From RUG100 sp050953405 (lineage in GTDB: Bacteria; Bacillota; Clostridia; Peptostreptococcales; Anaerovoracaceae): a stretch of 64,000 bases of DNA. The translations under genes were made by a program, and so were the position numbers. Of this stretch, positions 40,132 to 48,668 are shown piece after piece. Numbering within the stretch: the stretch's first letter is position 1; the number at the start of each line of letters is the position of its first letter. The notes below the pieces were generated by a model. That model was given only the letters and a program-made list of their open reading frames with translations. It made no database searches and was not told the origin of the DNA. Location: contig JBMNMP010000003.1 in the NCBI GenBank assembly GCA_050953405.1, forward strand, positions 186,001 through 250,000, given 5' to 3'.

Positions 40132-41547
40132 ATGATAGATTTTTCAAAAGTAAAATGCATCCATTGTATTGGCATTGGCGGAATTGGGTTGTCTGCTATT
40201 GCCTCTATTTTGCTTTCTAAAGGATATAAAGTTACAGGATCTGATATGAACCAGGGGGACAAGGTGGAAAGCCTGATGAAAGAAGGGGCTACCATCTATC
40301 TGGGACACAGGGCCAAAAACATCGGTGATGCTGATCTGCTGGTTTTCTCGGCAGCGGTAGCCAGGGACAATCCTGAGCTGGTAGCGGCGAAGGAAAAGGG
40401 CATCCCGTGCATCAGCAGAGCGCAGATGCTGGGGATCCTGATGGCCGAGCACAAGATCAGCATTGCGGTATCGGGTACCCACGGGAAGACGACAACCACT
40501 TCGATGTTGTCACTGATACTGAAGCACGCTCAAAAGGACCCCACCATCCTGGTGGGCGGAAACCTGGCGGAGCTGCACGGAAATGTGAGAGTAGGACACA
40601 GCGAGTACTTTGTAACCGAGGCATGCGAATACATGGACAGCTTTCTCCAGTTGAAACCGAAGATCGAGATCATACTGAACATCGACTCGGATCACCTGGA
40701 CTATTTTAAAGATGTTGAACACATAGTGAAGTCGTTTGACAAGTTTGTAGACAATGTTCCCGAGGACGGGATCATTTTGGCTTACGGGGCAAATCCCTTT
40801 GTCAAGAGAGTCATCAAGGGCAGGGACAACGTGATCACTTATGGATTTGATGAAAGCAACGACTACTATGCGGATGATATAGAATTCAACGGCGAGGGCA
40901 AACCATCGTTCACGATGTACAACAACGGGGAGAGGCTGGCAAACATACAGCTGGACGTTCCGGGCGAGCACAACCTGCTCAACGCTCTGGTGGCGGCGGC
41001 ATGCGCCCATGTGCAGGGGATACCGATGGACCTCATCAAGGATACACTCGAGCATTATCGCGGCACTCAGAGGCGTTTTGATGTCATCGGGGAGACCCAG
41101 GACGGGATCACGGTCATCGACGACTATGCCCATCACCCCACGGAAATCAAGGCAACTCTGGCGGCGGCACAGAAGAGGAAGCACAATGAGATATGGAGCG
41201 TATTCCAGCCCCACACTTATTCGCGGACAGTGGCTCTGTTCGACGAGTTCCCGGCCGCGTTCGAGCAGTCGGACAAAATCGTGCTCGCGGAGATTTTCGC
41301 AGCCAGGGAAAAGAACATTCACAAGATAAGCAGCAAGTCTCTGGCCAGGGAGATCAAAAAAGTATACCCCGACAAGGAGGTCTACTTTTTCAGCGACCTG
41401 GGCGAGATCGCGAATTTCGTGTATCATAATTCAGAACCCGGTGATCTCGTGATGACACTGGGAGCCGGTGATATCTATAAGGTGGGCGAAATGATCCTGG
41501 AGCTGGACGGCACCGGGAAACTCAAGGGAGAAAAGATCAATGACTAA
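40132..41547 (+). CDS. murC: UDP-N-acetylmuramate--L-alanine ligase
   Basis: A 471-residue MurC, adding the first amino acid of the peptidoglycan stem. N-terminal GIGGIGLSAIA UDP-binding loop, ATP-binding SGTHGKTTTTSM, YAHHPTEIKATL and FQPHTYSRTVAL motifs are intact. The ribosome binding site is GGAGGATACGG. Its stop overlaps the glmU-like gene by 8 nt. MurC is at the position where B. subtilis has glmU preceded by spoVG. Confidence 0.96.
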   Translation: MIDFSKVKCIHCIGIGGIGLSAIASILLSKGYKVTGSDMNQGDKVESLMKEGATIYLGHRAKNIGDADLLVFSAAVARDNPELVAAKEKGIPCISRAQMLGILMAEHKISIAVSGTHGKTTTTSMLSLILKHAQKDPTILVGGNLAELHGNVRVGHSEYFVTEACEYMDSFLQLKPKIEIILNIDSDHLDYFKDVEHIVKSFDKFVDNVPEDGIILAYGANPFVKRVIKGRDNVITYGFDESNDYYADDIEFNGEGKPSFTMYNNGERLANIQLDVPGEHNLLNALVAAACAHVQGIPMDLIKDTLEHYRGTQRRFDVIGETQDGITVIDDYAHHPTEIKATLAAAQKRKHNEIWSVFQPHTYSRTVALFDEFPAAFEQSDKIVLAEIFAAREKNIHKISSKSLAREIKKVYPDKEVYFFSDLGEIANFVYHNSEPGDLVMTLGAGDIYKVGEMILELDGTGKLKGEKIND

Positions 41548-42247
41548 ATTGACAATAGAAGATATAGAAAAAGCAGAAAGAGAGCGGCTGGAACGCAATC
41601 TCGAGTATACTGCCGGAGGTGTGCGCTTTATCGACATCAGACAGGCGTATATAGATGAAGGAGTCGAGATCGGCGAAGGCACAGTGATATACCCCTGTGT
41701 CGTGCTGGAAGGCAGTGTAAAGATCGGCAGCAACTGCGTCATCGGACAGAACAGCAGGATCGTTGATTCTACCATCGAAGACGACGTTGAGATCCAGAGC
41801 TCGGTGATCCTTCAGAGTTCGGTCGGCAGCGGCACCAAGGTGGGACCGTTTGCATACATGAGGCCGAATTCGCATACGGGGAAAAACTGCAAGGTAGGAG
41901 ATTTCGTGGAGATGAAGAACTCCACGCTGGGAGATGGCAGCAAGTCTTCACATCTCACATATATAGGAGACGCGGACGTCGGCAGCGGAGTCAACCTCGG
42001 CTGCGGAGTGGTGTTCGTCAACTACGACGGACGCGAAAAGCACAGGACCACTGTGAAAGACGGCGCTTTCATCGGATGCAACACCAATCTGGTGGCTCCG
42101 GTCACCGTGGGGGAGAAAGCTTATACCGCCGCGGGAAGCACGGTCACCGGCAATGTGCCCGATGGCGCACTGCACGTTTCCAGAGCAAAAGCACGTACAC
42201 TCGAAGGCTGGGTCGCAAGGCGCGGACTTCTCAATAAGAAAAAATAA
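41540..42247 (+). CDS. GlmU C-terminal acetyltransferase domain only (left-handed beta helix)
   Basis: A 235-residue protein covering only the hexapeptide-repeat half of GlmU: IGEGTVIYPCVVLEG, VKIGSNCVIGQNSRI, then the catalytic-type SSHLTYIGDADVGSGVNLGCG and VFVNYDGREKHRT, ending with GNVPDGALHVSRAKART. The uridylyltransferase domain is absent and there is no trace of it upstream, because the gene starts inside murC. It should acetylate glucosamine-1-P; the uridylyl step must come from another protein. Position before prs agrees with glmU in B. subtilis. Could also be a related acetyltransferase. Confidence 0.85.
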   Translation: MTKLTIEDIEKAERERLERNLEYTAGGVRFIDIRQAYIDEGVEIGEGTVIYPCVVLEGSVKIGSNCVIGQNSRIVDSTIEDDVEIQSSVILQSSVGSGTKVGPFAYMRPNSHTGKNCKVGDFVEMKNSTLGDGSKSSHLTYIGDADVGSGVNLGCGVVFVNYDGREKHRTTVKDGAFIGCNTNLVAPVTVGEKAYTAAGSTVTGNVPDGALHVSRAKARTLEGWVARRGLLNKKK

Positions 42248-42259
42248 ATGGAGGATAAA

Positions 42260-43213
42260 ATGAAGAACGGAGTGTTTTCTGACTACAAGGTATTCACCGG
42301 CAATTCACATCCCGAGCTGGCCGAAGAGATCGCATCTCTCATGGGCAAGCCGCTGGGAAAGATAGACGTAAAGAAATTCAGCGACGGCGAGATAGCTTTG
42401 AACCTGCACGAAACTGTCAGGGGATATGACTGCTATATCGTACAGTCGACCTGTTCGCCAGTGAATGACAATCTGATGGAAGTCCTGATCATGATCGATG
42501 CCATGAAGCGCGCTTCAGCAGGCAGGATCAATGCCGTAATACCTTACTACGGATACGCCAGACAGGACAGGAAGGCAAAACCAAGGGATCCGATCTCGGC
42601 CAAGCTGGTTGCCGATATCCTGCAGTCTGCAGGAGCTGACAGGGTGGTTACTATGGACCTTCATGCGGCTCAGATTCAGGGATACTTTGATATACCGGTA
42701 GATCACCTGCTGGGTATGCCGATCCTGGTGGACTACTGGAAAAAGAAGAATATTGAAGATCTGGTAATAGTTTCGCCGGATCACGGCTCTGTAGGCAGGG
42801 CAAGGAGCATGGCGGAACCGCTCAATGCACCGATTGCTATCGTCGACAAGAGGAGACCGGAACCGAACAAGAGCGAGATAATGAACATTATCGGAGATAT
42901 CGAAGGAAAGAACTGCATCATCGTGGATGACATGATCGATACCGCAGGCACTATCTGCAATGCCGGCAAGGCGCTGATGGAGATGGGTGCCAGGAGCGTG
43001 TCCGCATGTGCGACACACGCCGTACTTTCCGGACCGGCTCCGCAGAGACTTGACGAAGCTCCGTTCAAGGAAGTCGTACTGCTGAACACGATCCCCATCC
43101 CGCCGGAGAGAAGGATCGAGAATATGAAGCACCTGTCTGTGGCTCCGTTGTTTGCAGAAGCGATGGCAAGGATCCACAACAACGATTCTATCAGCAAGAT
43201 GTTCAACGACTAG
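42260..43213 (+). CDS. prs: Ribose-phosphate pyrophosphokinase
   Basis: A 317-residue PRPP synthetase. FSDGEIALNLHETVRGYD, the flexible-loop region YARQDRKAKPRDPISAK, the HGSVGRAR segment and the PRPP loop IIVDDMIDTAGTI are present. ATG 42260 is chosen because GGAGG lies at 42250-42254, inside a possible upstream frame from 42248. It supplies PRPP for purines, and PurR (upstream) senses that product. Confidence 0.96.
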   Translation: MKNGVFSDYKVFTGNSHPELAEEIASLMGKPLGKIDVKKFSDGEIALNLHETVRGYDCYIVQSTCSPVNDNLMEVLIMIDAMKRASAGRINAVIPYYGYARQDRKAKPRDPISAKLVADILQSAGADRVVTMDLHAAQIQGYFDIPVDHLLGMPILVDYWKKKNIEDLVIVSPDHGSVGRARSMAEPLNAPIAIVDKRRPEPNKSEIMNIIGDIEGKNCIIVDDMIDTAGTICNAGKALMEMGARSVSACATHAVLSGPAPQRLDEAPFKEVVLLNTIPIPPERRIENMKHLSVAPLFAEAMARIHNNDSISKMFND

Positions 43214-43221
43214 GGAGGAAA

Positions 43222-43785
43222 ATGTACTTGATAGTCGGCCTGGGCAATCCAGGCAGGGAGTACGCTCAGACCAGACACAACATGGGCTTTATAACCCTGG
43301 ATCATCTGGCAGCACAGCTGGGCGTCGATATAAACAGAATAAAATTCAAATCTTTGGTCGGGGAGACGCGTCTTTCCGGCCAAAAAGTTGTGCTCTTAAA
43401 ACCGCAGACATATATGAACAACAGCGGTGAAGCGGTGCGCGAAGCGGTCAGCTTTTACAAGATCGAGCCGGAGAACCTGATAGTGGTTTATGACGATCTT
43501 GACATTGAACTGGGGACGCTGCGTATCAGAAAAAAAGGCAGCGCAGGCACGCACAACGGGATGCGGTCCGTGATCAGACTGCTAGGATTCGATAATTTCC
43601 CGCGTGTGAGAGTTGGTATCGGCAGCAACGGTGATACCGACATCATCAACTACGTGATCGGCGGTTTCCGCAAGGAAGAGGTGGAGCCCCTGGAACGCGC
43701 AGTCGAACAGGCCTGCCGGGCATTGAAGTGCTATGTTGAATACGGAATAGAGAAAGCGATGCAGGATTACAATGGCAAATGTTGA
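43222..43785 (+). CDS. pth: Peptidyl-tRNA hydrolase
   Basis: A 187-residue Pth that recycles peptidyl-tRNA. YLIVGLGNPGREYAQTRHN at the start includes the catalytic His20; QTYMNNSGEAV, DDLDIELGTLRIR and GSAGTHNGMRSV are the other motifs. The start follows AGGGAGGAAA. It overlaps mfd by 14 nt. Confidence 0.95.
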   Translation: MYLIVGLGNPGREYAQTRHNMGFITLDHLAAQLGVDINRIKFKSLVGETRLSGQKVVLLKPQTYMNNSGEAVREAVSFYKIEPENLIVVYDDLDIELGTLRIRKKGSAGTHNGMRSVIRLLGFDNFPRVRVGIGSNGDTDIINYVIGGFRKEEVEPLERAVEQACRALKCYVEYGIEKAMQDYNGKC

Positions 43786-46700
43786 CATATGCGGAGTATC
43801 CGACAGCCGCAGCGCAGAAGCTGCCGGCAGGATAATCAATGAAAAGGGAGGCCAGTGGCTCGTGGTTTCCCCGTCTCTGGCGGGGGCTTCGCGCATGGCC
43901 TCCGACCTTTCATTTTTTGTAAAGAAAAAAATATACCTGCTGCCGTACGACCAGGAGACCTTCATAGGCTACGAAGCCAAGAACAGGGATGCGCTGACCG
44001 GCCGTCTGCGCGTGATGAAGGCGCTGCTGGACGATGAGGACTGCGTCATCTGTGCGCCCGCACAGGCGGCGATATGCAAGCTGCCGCCGGCGCAGACGAT
44101 GAGATCGCAAATGTTCACGATCAGTGACGATGATGAAATATCGCTCAAAGAGGTGACTTCAAAACTGGTGGACATGGGGTACGAGCGCGTGCCCCTGGTT
44201 TATGCAGCGGGTCAGTTTTCCCTGCGCGGCGATATCCTCGATATTTTCACGCCCTACGGGGAAGCTCCCTTCCGCATAGAGCTGTTCGATACGGACGTGG
44301 AATCGATACGGACGTTCGATCCGGTTTCCCAGAGATCAGTGGAAAAAGTCACCGGACTGACGGTGGCCCCGGCGACGCTGATCGTGCGCGAGAAAGAATC
44401 CTTCTCGCGGGCGAAAGAAGGCATCGGCAAAGCTTACAGGAGACTGCCGGAGCGCCGTGATGAACTGCTGGACCTGATAGAAAATTTCAGCAGCACGCAG
44501 CATCTGGAAAATTATCTCGACTATTTTTATGAACACCCGCAGCACATCTGGGATTATATGAAGAACGACGGCCGCATCATCGTCGATGATCCCAACCGCT
44601 CCTGGGAGAATCTCAAGGCCAATGGACAGGAGCTGGAAGCGGACTTCGAAGTATACATGGAAAAGGGCCTCGTGGTGGCCGCGGATTTTGAGAAACAGCC
44701 GGGTGTTGCCGATCTGGAGGAAATGTACCGCGCCGGGGACACCTGGTTTCTGACGCCGTTTGCGCGGAATATTAAAGGCGTGGAGCAGCTGGACGAGCTG
44801 AAAAACGTCACCAGCAGACAGACTCTTTCGTACAACGGAAAACTGGAGATACTGGAAAAAGATCTGCACCGCTATCTCGACAATGCTTACAAGGTGACCA
44901 TCGTATGTTCCACCGAGGACCGGATGCGCAATATGAAGGAATATCTTTCACACATCGGACTGCGCCAGCAGATATGGGTCAAGGGCGGTAATCTTTCCGG
45001 TGGCATGGACCTGCCGGACGAAAAAATCTGCTATATAACGGACGGCGATATCTTCGGCACTTACAAGAGAAAGCGCCGCCGCCGCAGGGCCGGCAGCGAG
45101 AACACCGAAGCCATCAAGAGCTTTTCTGAGATCAGGAAGGGCGACTTTGTGGTCCATGAAGCTCACGGTATCGGAAAGTACGAGGGCCTGGAACAGCTGA
45201 CGGTGGCCGGTGAGGTCAGGGATTATCTCAAGGTGAAGTATGCAGGGAACGATATGCTCTACGTGCCTGCGGACCAGATGCACTTGATCCAAAAGTACGT
45301 GGGCGCCGATTCCACGGCGCCGAAGATCAACAAACTGTCGGGCAGCGAGTGGCGCACCACCAAAGCCAAAGCCCGGGCCAGCGTGGCCAGCATGGCCAAG
45401 GAGCTGCTGGAGCTGAGTGCCGAGAGGGCGGCGGCGCCGGGATATGCATTTGAGCCGGACACGGTATGGCAGAAGGAGTTCGAAGACAGCTTTCCTTACG
45501 AGGAGACTCCCGATCAGCTGCGCTGCATCGAGGAAATAAAGCGTGACATGGAAAAGCCGGAGGTCATGGACAGGCTGCTCTGCGGTGATGTGGGTTACGG
45601 CAAGACTGAGGTCGCCGCGCGCGCCATGTTCAAGTGCGCTGCCGAAGGCCGTCAGGTAGCCATGCTGGTGCCGACTACCGTGCTCGCCAGCCAGCATTAT
45701 CACACACTCACAGAGCGTTTCGCGAAATTCCCGTTCACCATCGATGTGGTCAGCCGCTTCCGCACGCCTGCGGAACAGAAAAAGACCATAGAGGGCCTGA
45801 AGAAGGGAACGGTGGATATCGTGATCGGCACGCACCGCCTGCTGTCCTCCGACGTGGCTTTCAAAGATCTAGGGCTGCTGGTGGTCGATGAGGAACAGAG
45901 ATTCGGCGTCGCTCACAAGGAAAAGATCAAAAAGATGCGCAAGAACGTGGACGTGCTCACTTTGTCGGCGACACCGATCCCGCGCACCCTGCACCTTTCA
46001 CTGCTGGGTATCCGCGACATGAGCCTGCTGGAGGAGCCGCCGGAGGAGCGCTATCCGGTACAGACATATGTGCTCGAGGAGGATGATCATGTGATCCGCG
46101 AAGCCATAGAGCGCGAGCTCGACCGCGGCGGACAGGTATACGTGATCCACAACAGGGTCAACGGCATACACCGGATCGCGGACAAGATAGACAAGCTGGT
46201 CCCCGGCAGGCGCATCGTGGTCTGCCATGGGCGCATGAGTGAGACGGCTCTGGAGGATTCCATGATGGCTTTTGTCAACGGTGAAGCCGATATCCTGGTG
46301 GCCACGACTATAATAGAAAACGGGATCGACATACCGAACGTGAACACTGTGATCGTCATTGATGCCGACAAATTCGGCCTCTCACAGCTGTATCAGCTGC
46401 GTGGCCGGGTGGGCAGATCTACCCGCCTGGCTTATGCCTATCTGATGCACAGGCCCGGCAAGGTGCTTAGCGAGGTGGCCGAAAAGAGGCTCAAAGCCAT
46501 CAAGGACTTTACCGAGTTCGGTGCCGGCTTTAAGATTGCGATGCGGGATCTGGAGATACGCGGTGCCGGAAATCTGCTGGGCCGTGAGCAGCACGGCCAC
46601 ATGGTGAACGTGGGCTATGAACTCTACAGCAAGATGGTCGATGATGCCGTGAGAGCCCTGCGCGGGGAGACCGTCCGCAGCGAGGATAAGGAAGCTACCA

Positions 46701-47056
46701 TAGATATGAAGCTGCCGGCTTATATACCCGACTGGTACATACATGATGAAGAGGTCAAGCTGTCGATGTACAAGAAAATCGCGGCTGTGAGCAGCGAAGA
46801 AGACCAGAAAGCCATGATGGAGGAGCTCGACGACCGCTTTGGCAGTGTGCCTGCGGAGACCAGAAATCTGATGCTGGTTTCCCGCATCCGGACCCTGGCG
46901 GAGGAGCTGGACGTGCGCAAAGTCATCATCCAGAAAAAGAGGGCTGTCTTGAATTATGACAAGAAACTGAAGATGCGTCCCCAGGCGATCTTCCTCGAGA
47001 GCGGGGGCAATCCGCTGGATGAACTGCTGGATGTGATGACTGTGATGATAAGGTGA
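43772..47056 (+). CDS. mfd: Transcription-repair coupling factor Mfd
   Basis: A 1094-residue Mfd that pushes stalled RNA polymerase and recruits UvrA. The UvrB-like part covers about residues 1-350. The RNA-polymerase interaction domain is FSEIRKGDFVVHEAHGIGKYEG. The RecG-like translocase has LLCGDVGYGKTEVAARAM, VVDEEQRFG, TLSATPIPRTLHLS and the QLRGRVGRS motif. A C-terminal TRCF domain follows. It lies in the conserved pth-mfd order and ends before a separate small-gene promoter. Confidence 0.96.
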   Translation: MANVDICGVSDSRSAEAAGRIINEKGGQWLVVSPSLAGASRMASDLSFFVKKKIYLLPYDQETFIGYEAKNRDALTGRLRVMKALLDDEDCVICAPAQAAICKLPPAQTMRSQMFTISDDDEISLKEVTSKLVDMGYERVPLVYAAGQFSLRGDILDIFTPYGEAPFRIELFDTDVESIRTFDPVSQRSVEKVTGLTVAPATLIVREKESFSRAKEGIGKAYRRLPERRDELLDLIENFSSTQHLENYLDYFYEHPQHIWDYMKNDGRIIVDDPNRSWENLKANGQELEADFEVYMEKGLVVAADFEKQPGVADLEEMYRAGDTWFLTPFARNIKGVEQLDELKNVTSRQTLSYNGKLEILEKDLHRYLDNAYKVTIVCSTEDRMRNMKEYLSHIGLRQQIWVKGGNLSGGMDLPDEKICYITDGDIFGTYKRKRRRRRAGSENTEAIKSFSEIRKGDFVVHEAHGIGKYEGLEQLTVAGEVRDYLKVKYAGNDMLYVPADQMHLIQKYVGADSTAPKINKLSGSEWRTTKAKARASVASMAKELLELSAERAAAPGYAFEPDTVWQKEFEDSFPYEETPDQLRCIEEIKRDMEKPEVMDRLLCGDVGYGKTEVAARAMFKCAAEGRQVAMLVPTTVLASQHYHTLTERFAKFPFTIDVVSRFRTPAEQKKTIEGLKKGTVDIVIGTHRLLSSDVAFKDLGLLVVDEEQRFGVAHKEKIKKMRKNVDVLTLSATPIPRTLHLSLLGIRDMSLLEEPPEERYPVQTYVLEEDDHVIREAIERELDRGGQVYVIHNRVNGIHRIADKIDKLVPGRRIVVCHGRMSETALEDSMMAFVNGEADILVATTIIENGIDIPNVNTVIVIDADKFGLSQLYQLRGRVGRSTRLAYAYLMHRPGKVLSEVAEKRLKAIKDFTEFGAGFKIAMRDLEIRGAGNLLGREQHGHMVNVGYELYSKMVDDAVRALRGETVRSEDKEATIDMKLPAYIPDWYIHDEEVKLSMYKKIAAVSSEEDQKAMMEELDDRFGSVPAETRNLMLVSRIRTLAEELDVRKVIIQKKRAVLNYDKKLKMRPQAIFLESGGNPLDELLDVMTVMIR

Positions 47057-47075
47057 CGATTTTGTAATTTTCCTA

Positions 47076-47104
47076 TTGACAATTGGTACCTTTCGCCATA
47101 GAAT
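47076..47104 (+). promoter_or_regulatory. Strong consensus promoter for a 38-residue membrane peptide
   Basis: TTGACA (47076-47081), 17-bp gap, TAGAAT (47099-47104). One of the best promoters in the window. Confidence 0.8.
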
Positions 47105-47154
47105 AAGAAAGTATTTTAACACGAGGGATTGCTGTGGAAAGGAGAGTGTCTCTT

Positions 47155-47271
47155 ATGAGTCTCTGGATACTGGCAATTGTGATTCTGGTGGTCTGTACGA
47201 TAGCATCGGCTACCAGCAAAAAAGTGTATGTGAAGAAGACGAAAGACACTGAAGATAGGAAAACTGAATAA
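47155..47271 (+). CDS. Small hydrophobic peptide, hypothetical
   Basis: A 38-codon frame (MSLWILAIVILVVCTIASAT, then SKKVYVKKTKDTEDRKTE) with one predicted transmembrane helix at residues 3-20 and a charged C-terminal tail. It has its own strong promoter, a GGAAAGGAGAG site about 9 nt before the ATG, and its own terminator, which is convincing for a real single-gene unit. No family known to me. Confidence 0.65.
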   Translation: MSLWILAIVILVVCTIASATSKKVYVKKTKDTEDRKTE

Positions 47272-47284
47272 TATGATTACTATG

Positions 47285-47329
47285 AAAAGCCCTTGGTGCT
47301 GCAGTTTGCCGCCGGGGGCTTTTTTTTAA
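47285..47329 (+). terminator. Terminator of the small peptide gene
   Basis: AAAAGCCC pairs with GGGGGCTTTT around an inner stem-loop (TTGGTGC...), followed by eight T's at 47320-47327. Confidence 0.85.
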
Positions 47330-47369
47330 GGAAGGAAGCTGTTATACTGTTTGAGGCAAGGAGGTAATT

Positions 47370-48668
47370 ATGCTATTCAAGAGTATTAAGATCATAGATG
47401 AGAATTTTGCCGTCCGCGATGACATGTATGTCGGCGTGAAGGACGACAAGATCGATTATATAGGAACTGAACGCCCGGCAGCTGACTACGGCGACGAATA
47501 CGACGGCAGGGGAAAACTGCTGATGCCGGGCTTTTACAATGCGCACGCGCATTCGCCGATGACTCTGATGAGGGGCTACGGAGAGAATCTGGCCCTGCAG
47601 TCATGGCTCAACGACAGGATATTCCCGTTCGAGGCGGAGCTCAACGGTGATGCCGTATACTGGGGAACAAAGCTGGCGATGGCGGAATCCGTGGCCAATG
47701 GAATCGTTTCCACAACTGATATGTACTACTTTACGGATGAAATGGTGGCCGCTTATCTGGACAGCGGATGCAAGGGGAACATCTCCCGCTCGATCACCAA
47801 CTTCCTGGATGAAGATATCTTCGACATGGATGCCGGAAAAGAAATGAAGAAGGCCTTCGAAGACCACCACATGGCCGGCGACGGCAAGATCAGGATAGAC
47901 ATGAGTCTGCACGCGGAGTACACTTCGACGCCGAAGACGGTCAGACAGCTGGCGGAGTACACCAGATCGATAGGTGCCAACCAGCATGTACATGTTTCCG
48001 AGACGCAGACGGAGCACCGCGAGTGCATCGAAAGGCACGGCAAGACGCCGGTAGCTTATCTGGCGGAGAACGGTCTTTTCGATACGCCGACTACGGCGGC
48101 CCACTGCGTATGGATCGAGGGCGAAGACTACGACATCCTCAAGGACAAGGGGGTCACTGTGGCCGTCAACCCGGTCAGCAACCTCAAGCTGGCGAGCGGT
48201 GTCTGCAATGTGCAGGCGCTGCTGGACAGGGGCATCAATGTGGCCATAGGCACTGACAGCGTTGCTTCGAACAACAGTCTCGATTTTCTGGAAGAGATGA
48301 AAGTGTTTGCAATCGCGAGCAAGGCGCGTTACAATAATCCGGTCGTGGTCACGCCGCTGGACACTGTGAAAGCGGCCACCAGAGGCGGCGCTCTTTCTCA
48401 GGGCAGAAAGGACTGCGGCCTGATCAAAGAGGGGTTCAAGGCGGATCTGCTGGTGCTGGATATCAGCGGGCCCAACATGCACCCCGTTCACGATCTGTTG
48501 AACAACATCGTCTACAGCGCCAATGCTTCGAACATCAGGATGACGATGATCGACGGCAGGGTCCTCTACAAAGATGGAGAATATACGACGATCGATGTAG
48601 AGAAGACGATATACAACGTTGAAAAAGCAACTGGCAGGATATTGTCCATCCTGGCGGAGGGAAAATGA
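47370..48668 (+). CDS. S-adenosylhomocysteine/methylthioadenosine deaminase (MtaD-like amidohydrolase)
   Basis: A 432-residue amidohydrolase with the metal ligands in PGFYNAHAHSPM, HVHVSETQTEH, TAAHCVWI and GTDSVASNNSLDF. This matches the MtaD/SsnA group that deaminates 5'-methylthioadenosine or SAH, or a related guanine-type substrate. The start follows AGGAGG. Its stop overlaps the next gene's start (ATGA). It stands between mfd and the lipid II flippase-like gene, where B. subtilis has spoVT, so it is inserted in an otherwise conserved order. Confidence 0.85.
   Translation: MLFKSIKIIDENFAVRDDMYVGVKDDKIDYIGTERPAADYGDEYDGRGKLLMPGFYNAHAHSPMTLMRGYGENLALQSWLNDRIFPFEAELNGDAVYWGTKLAMAESVANGIVSTTDMYYFTDEMVAAYLDSGCKGNISRSITNFLDEDIFDMDAGKEMKKAFEDHHMAGDGKIRIDMSLHAEYTSTPKTVRQLAEYTRSIGANQHVHVSETQTEHRECIERHGKTPVAYLAENGLFDTPTTAAHCVWIEGEDYDILKDKGVTVAVNPVSNLKLASGVCNVQALLDRGINVAIGTDSVASNNSLDFLEEMKVFAIASKARYNNPVVVTPLDTVKAATRGGALSQGRKDCGLIKEGFKADLLVLDISGPNMHPVHDLLNNIVYSANASNIRMTMIDGRVLYKDGEYTTIDVEKTIYNVEKATGRILSILAEGK

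Noticed and set aside
42248..42260. Earlier in-frame ATG of prs at 42248
   Set aside because: It would put the GGAGG Shine-Dalgarno inside the coding sequence; 42260 has the correct spacing and the usual N-terminus.
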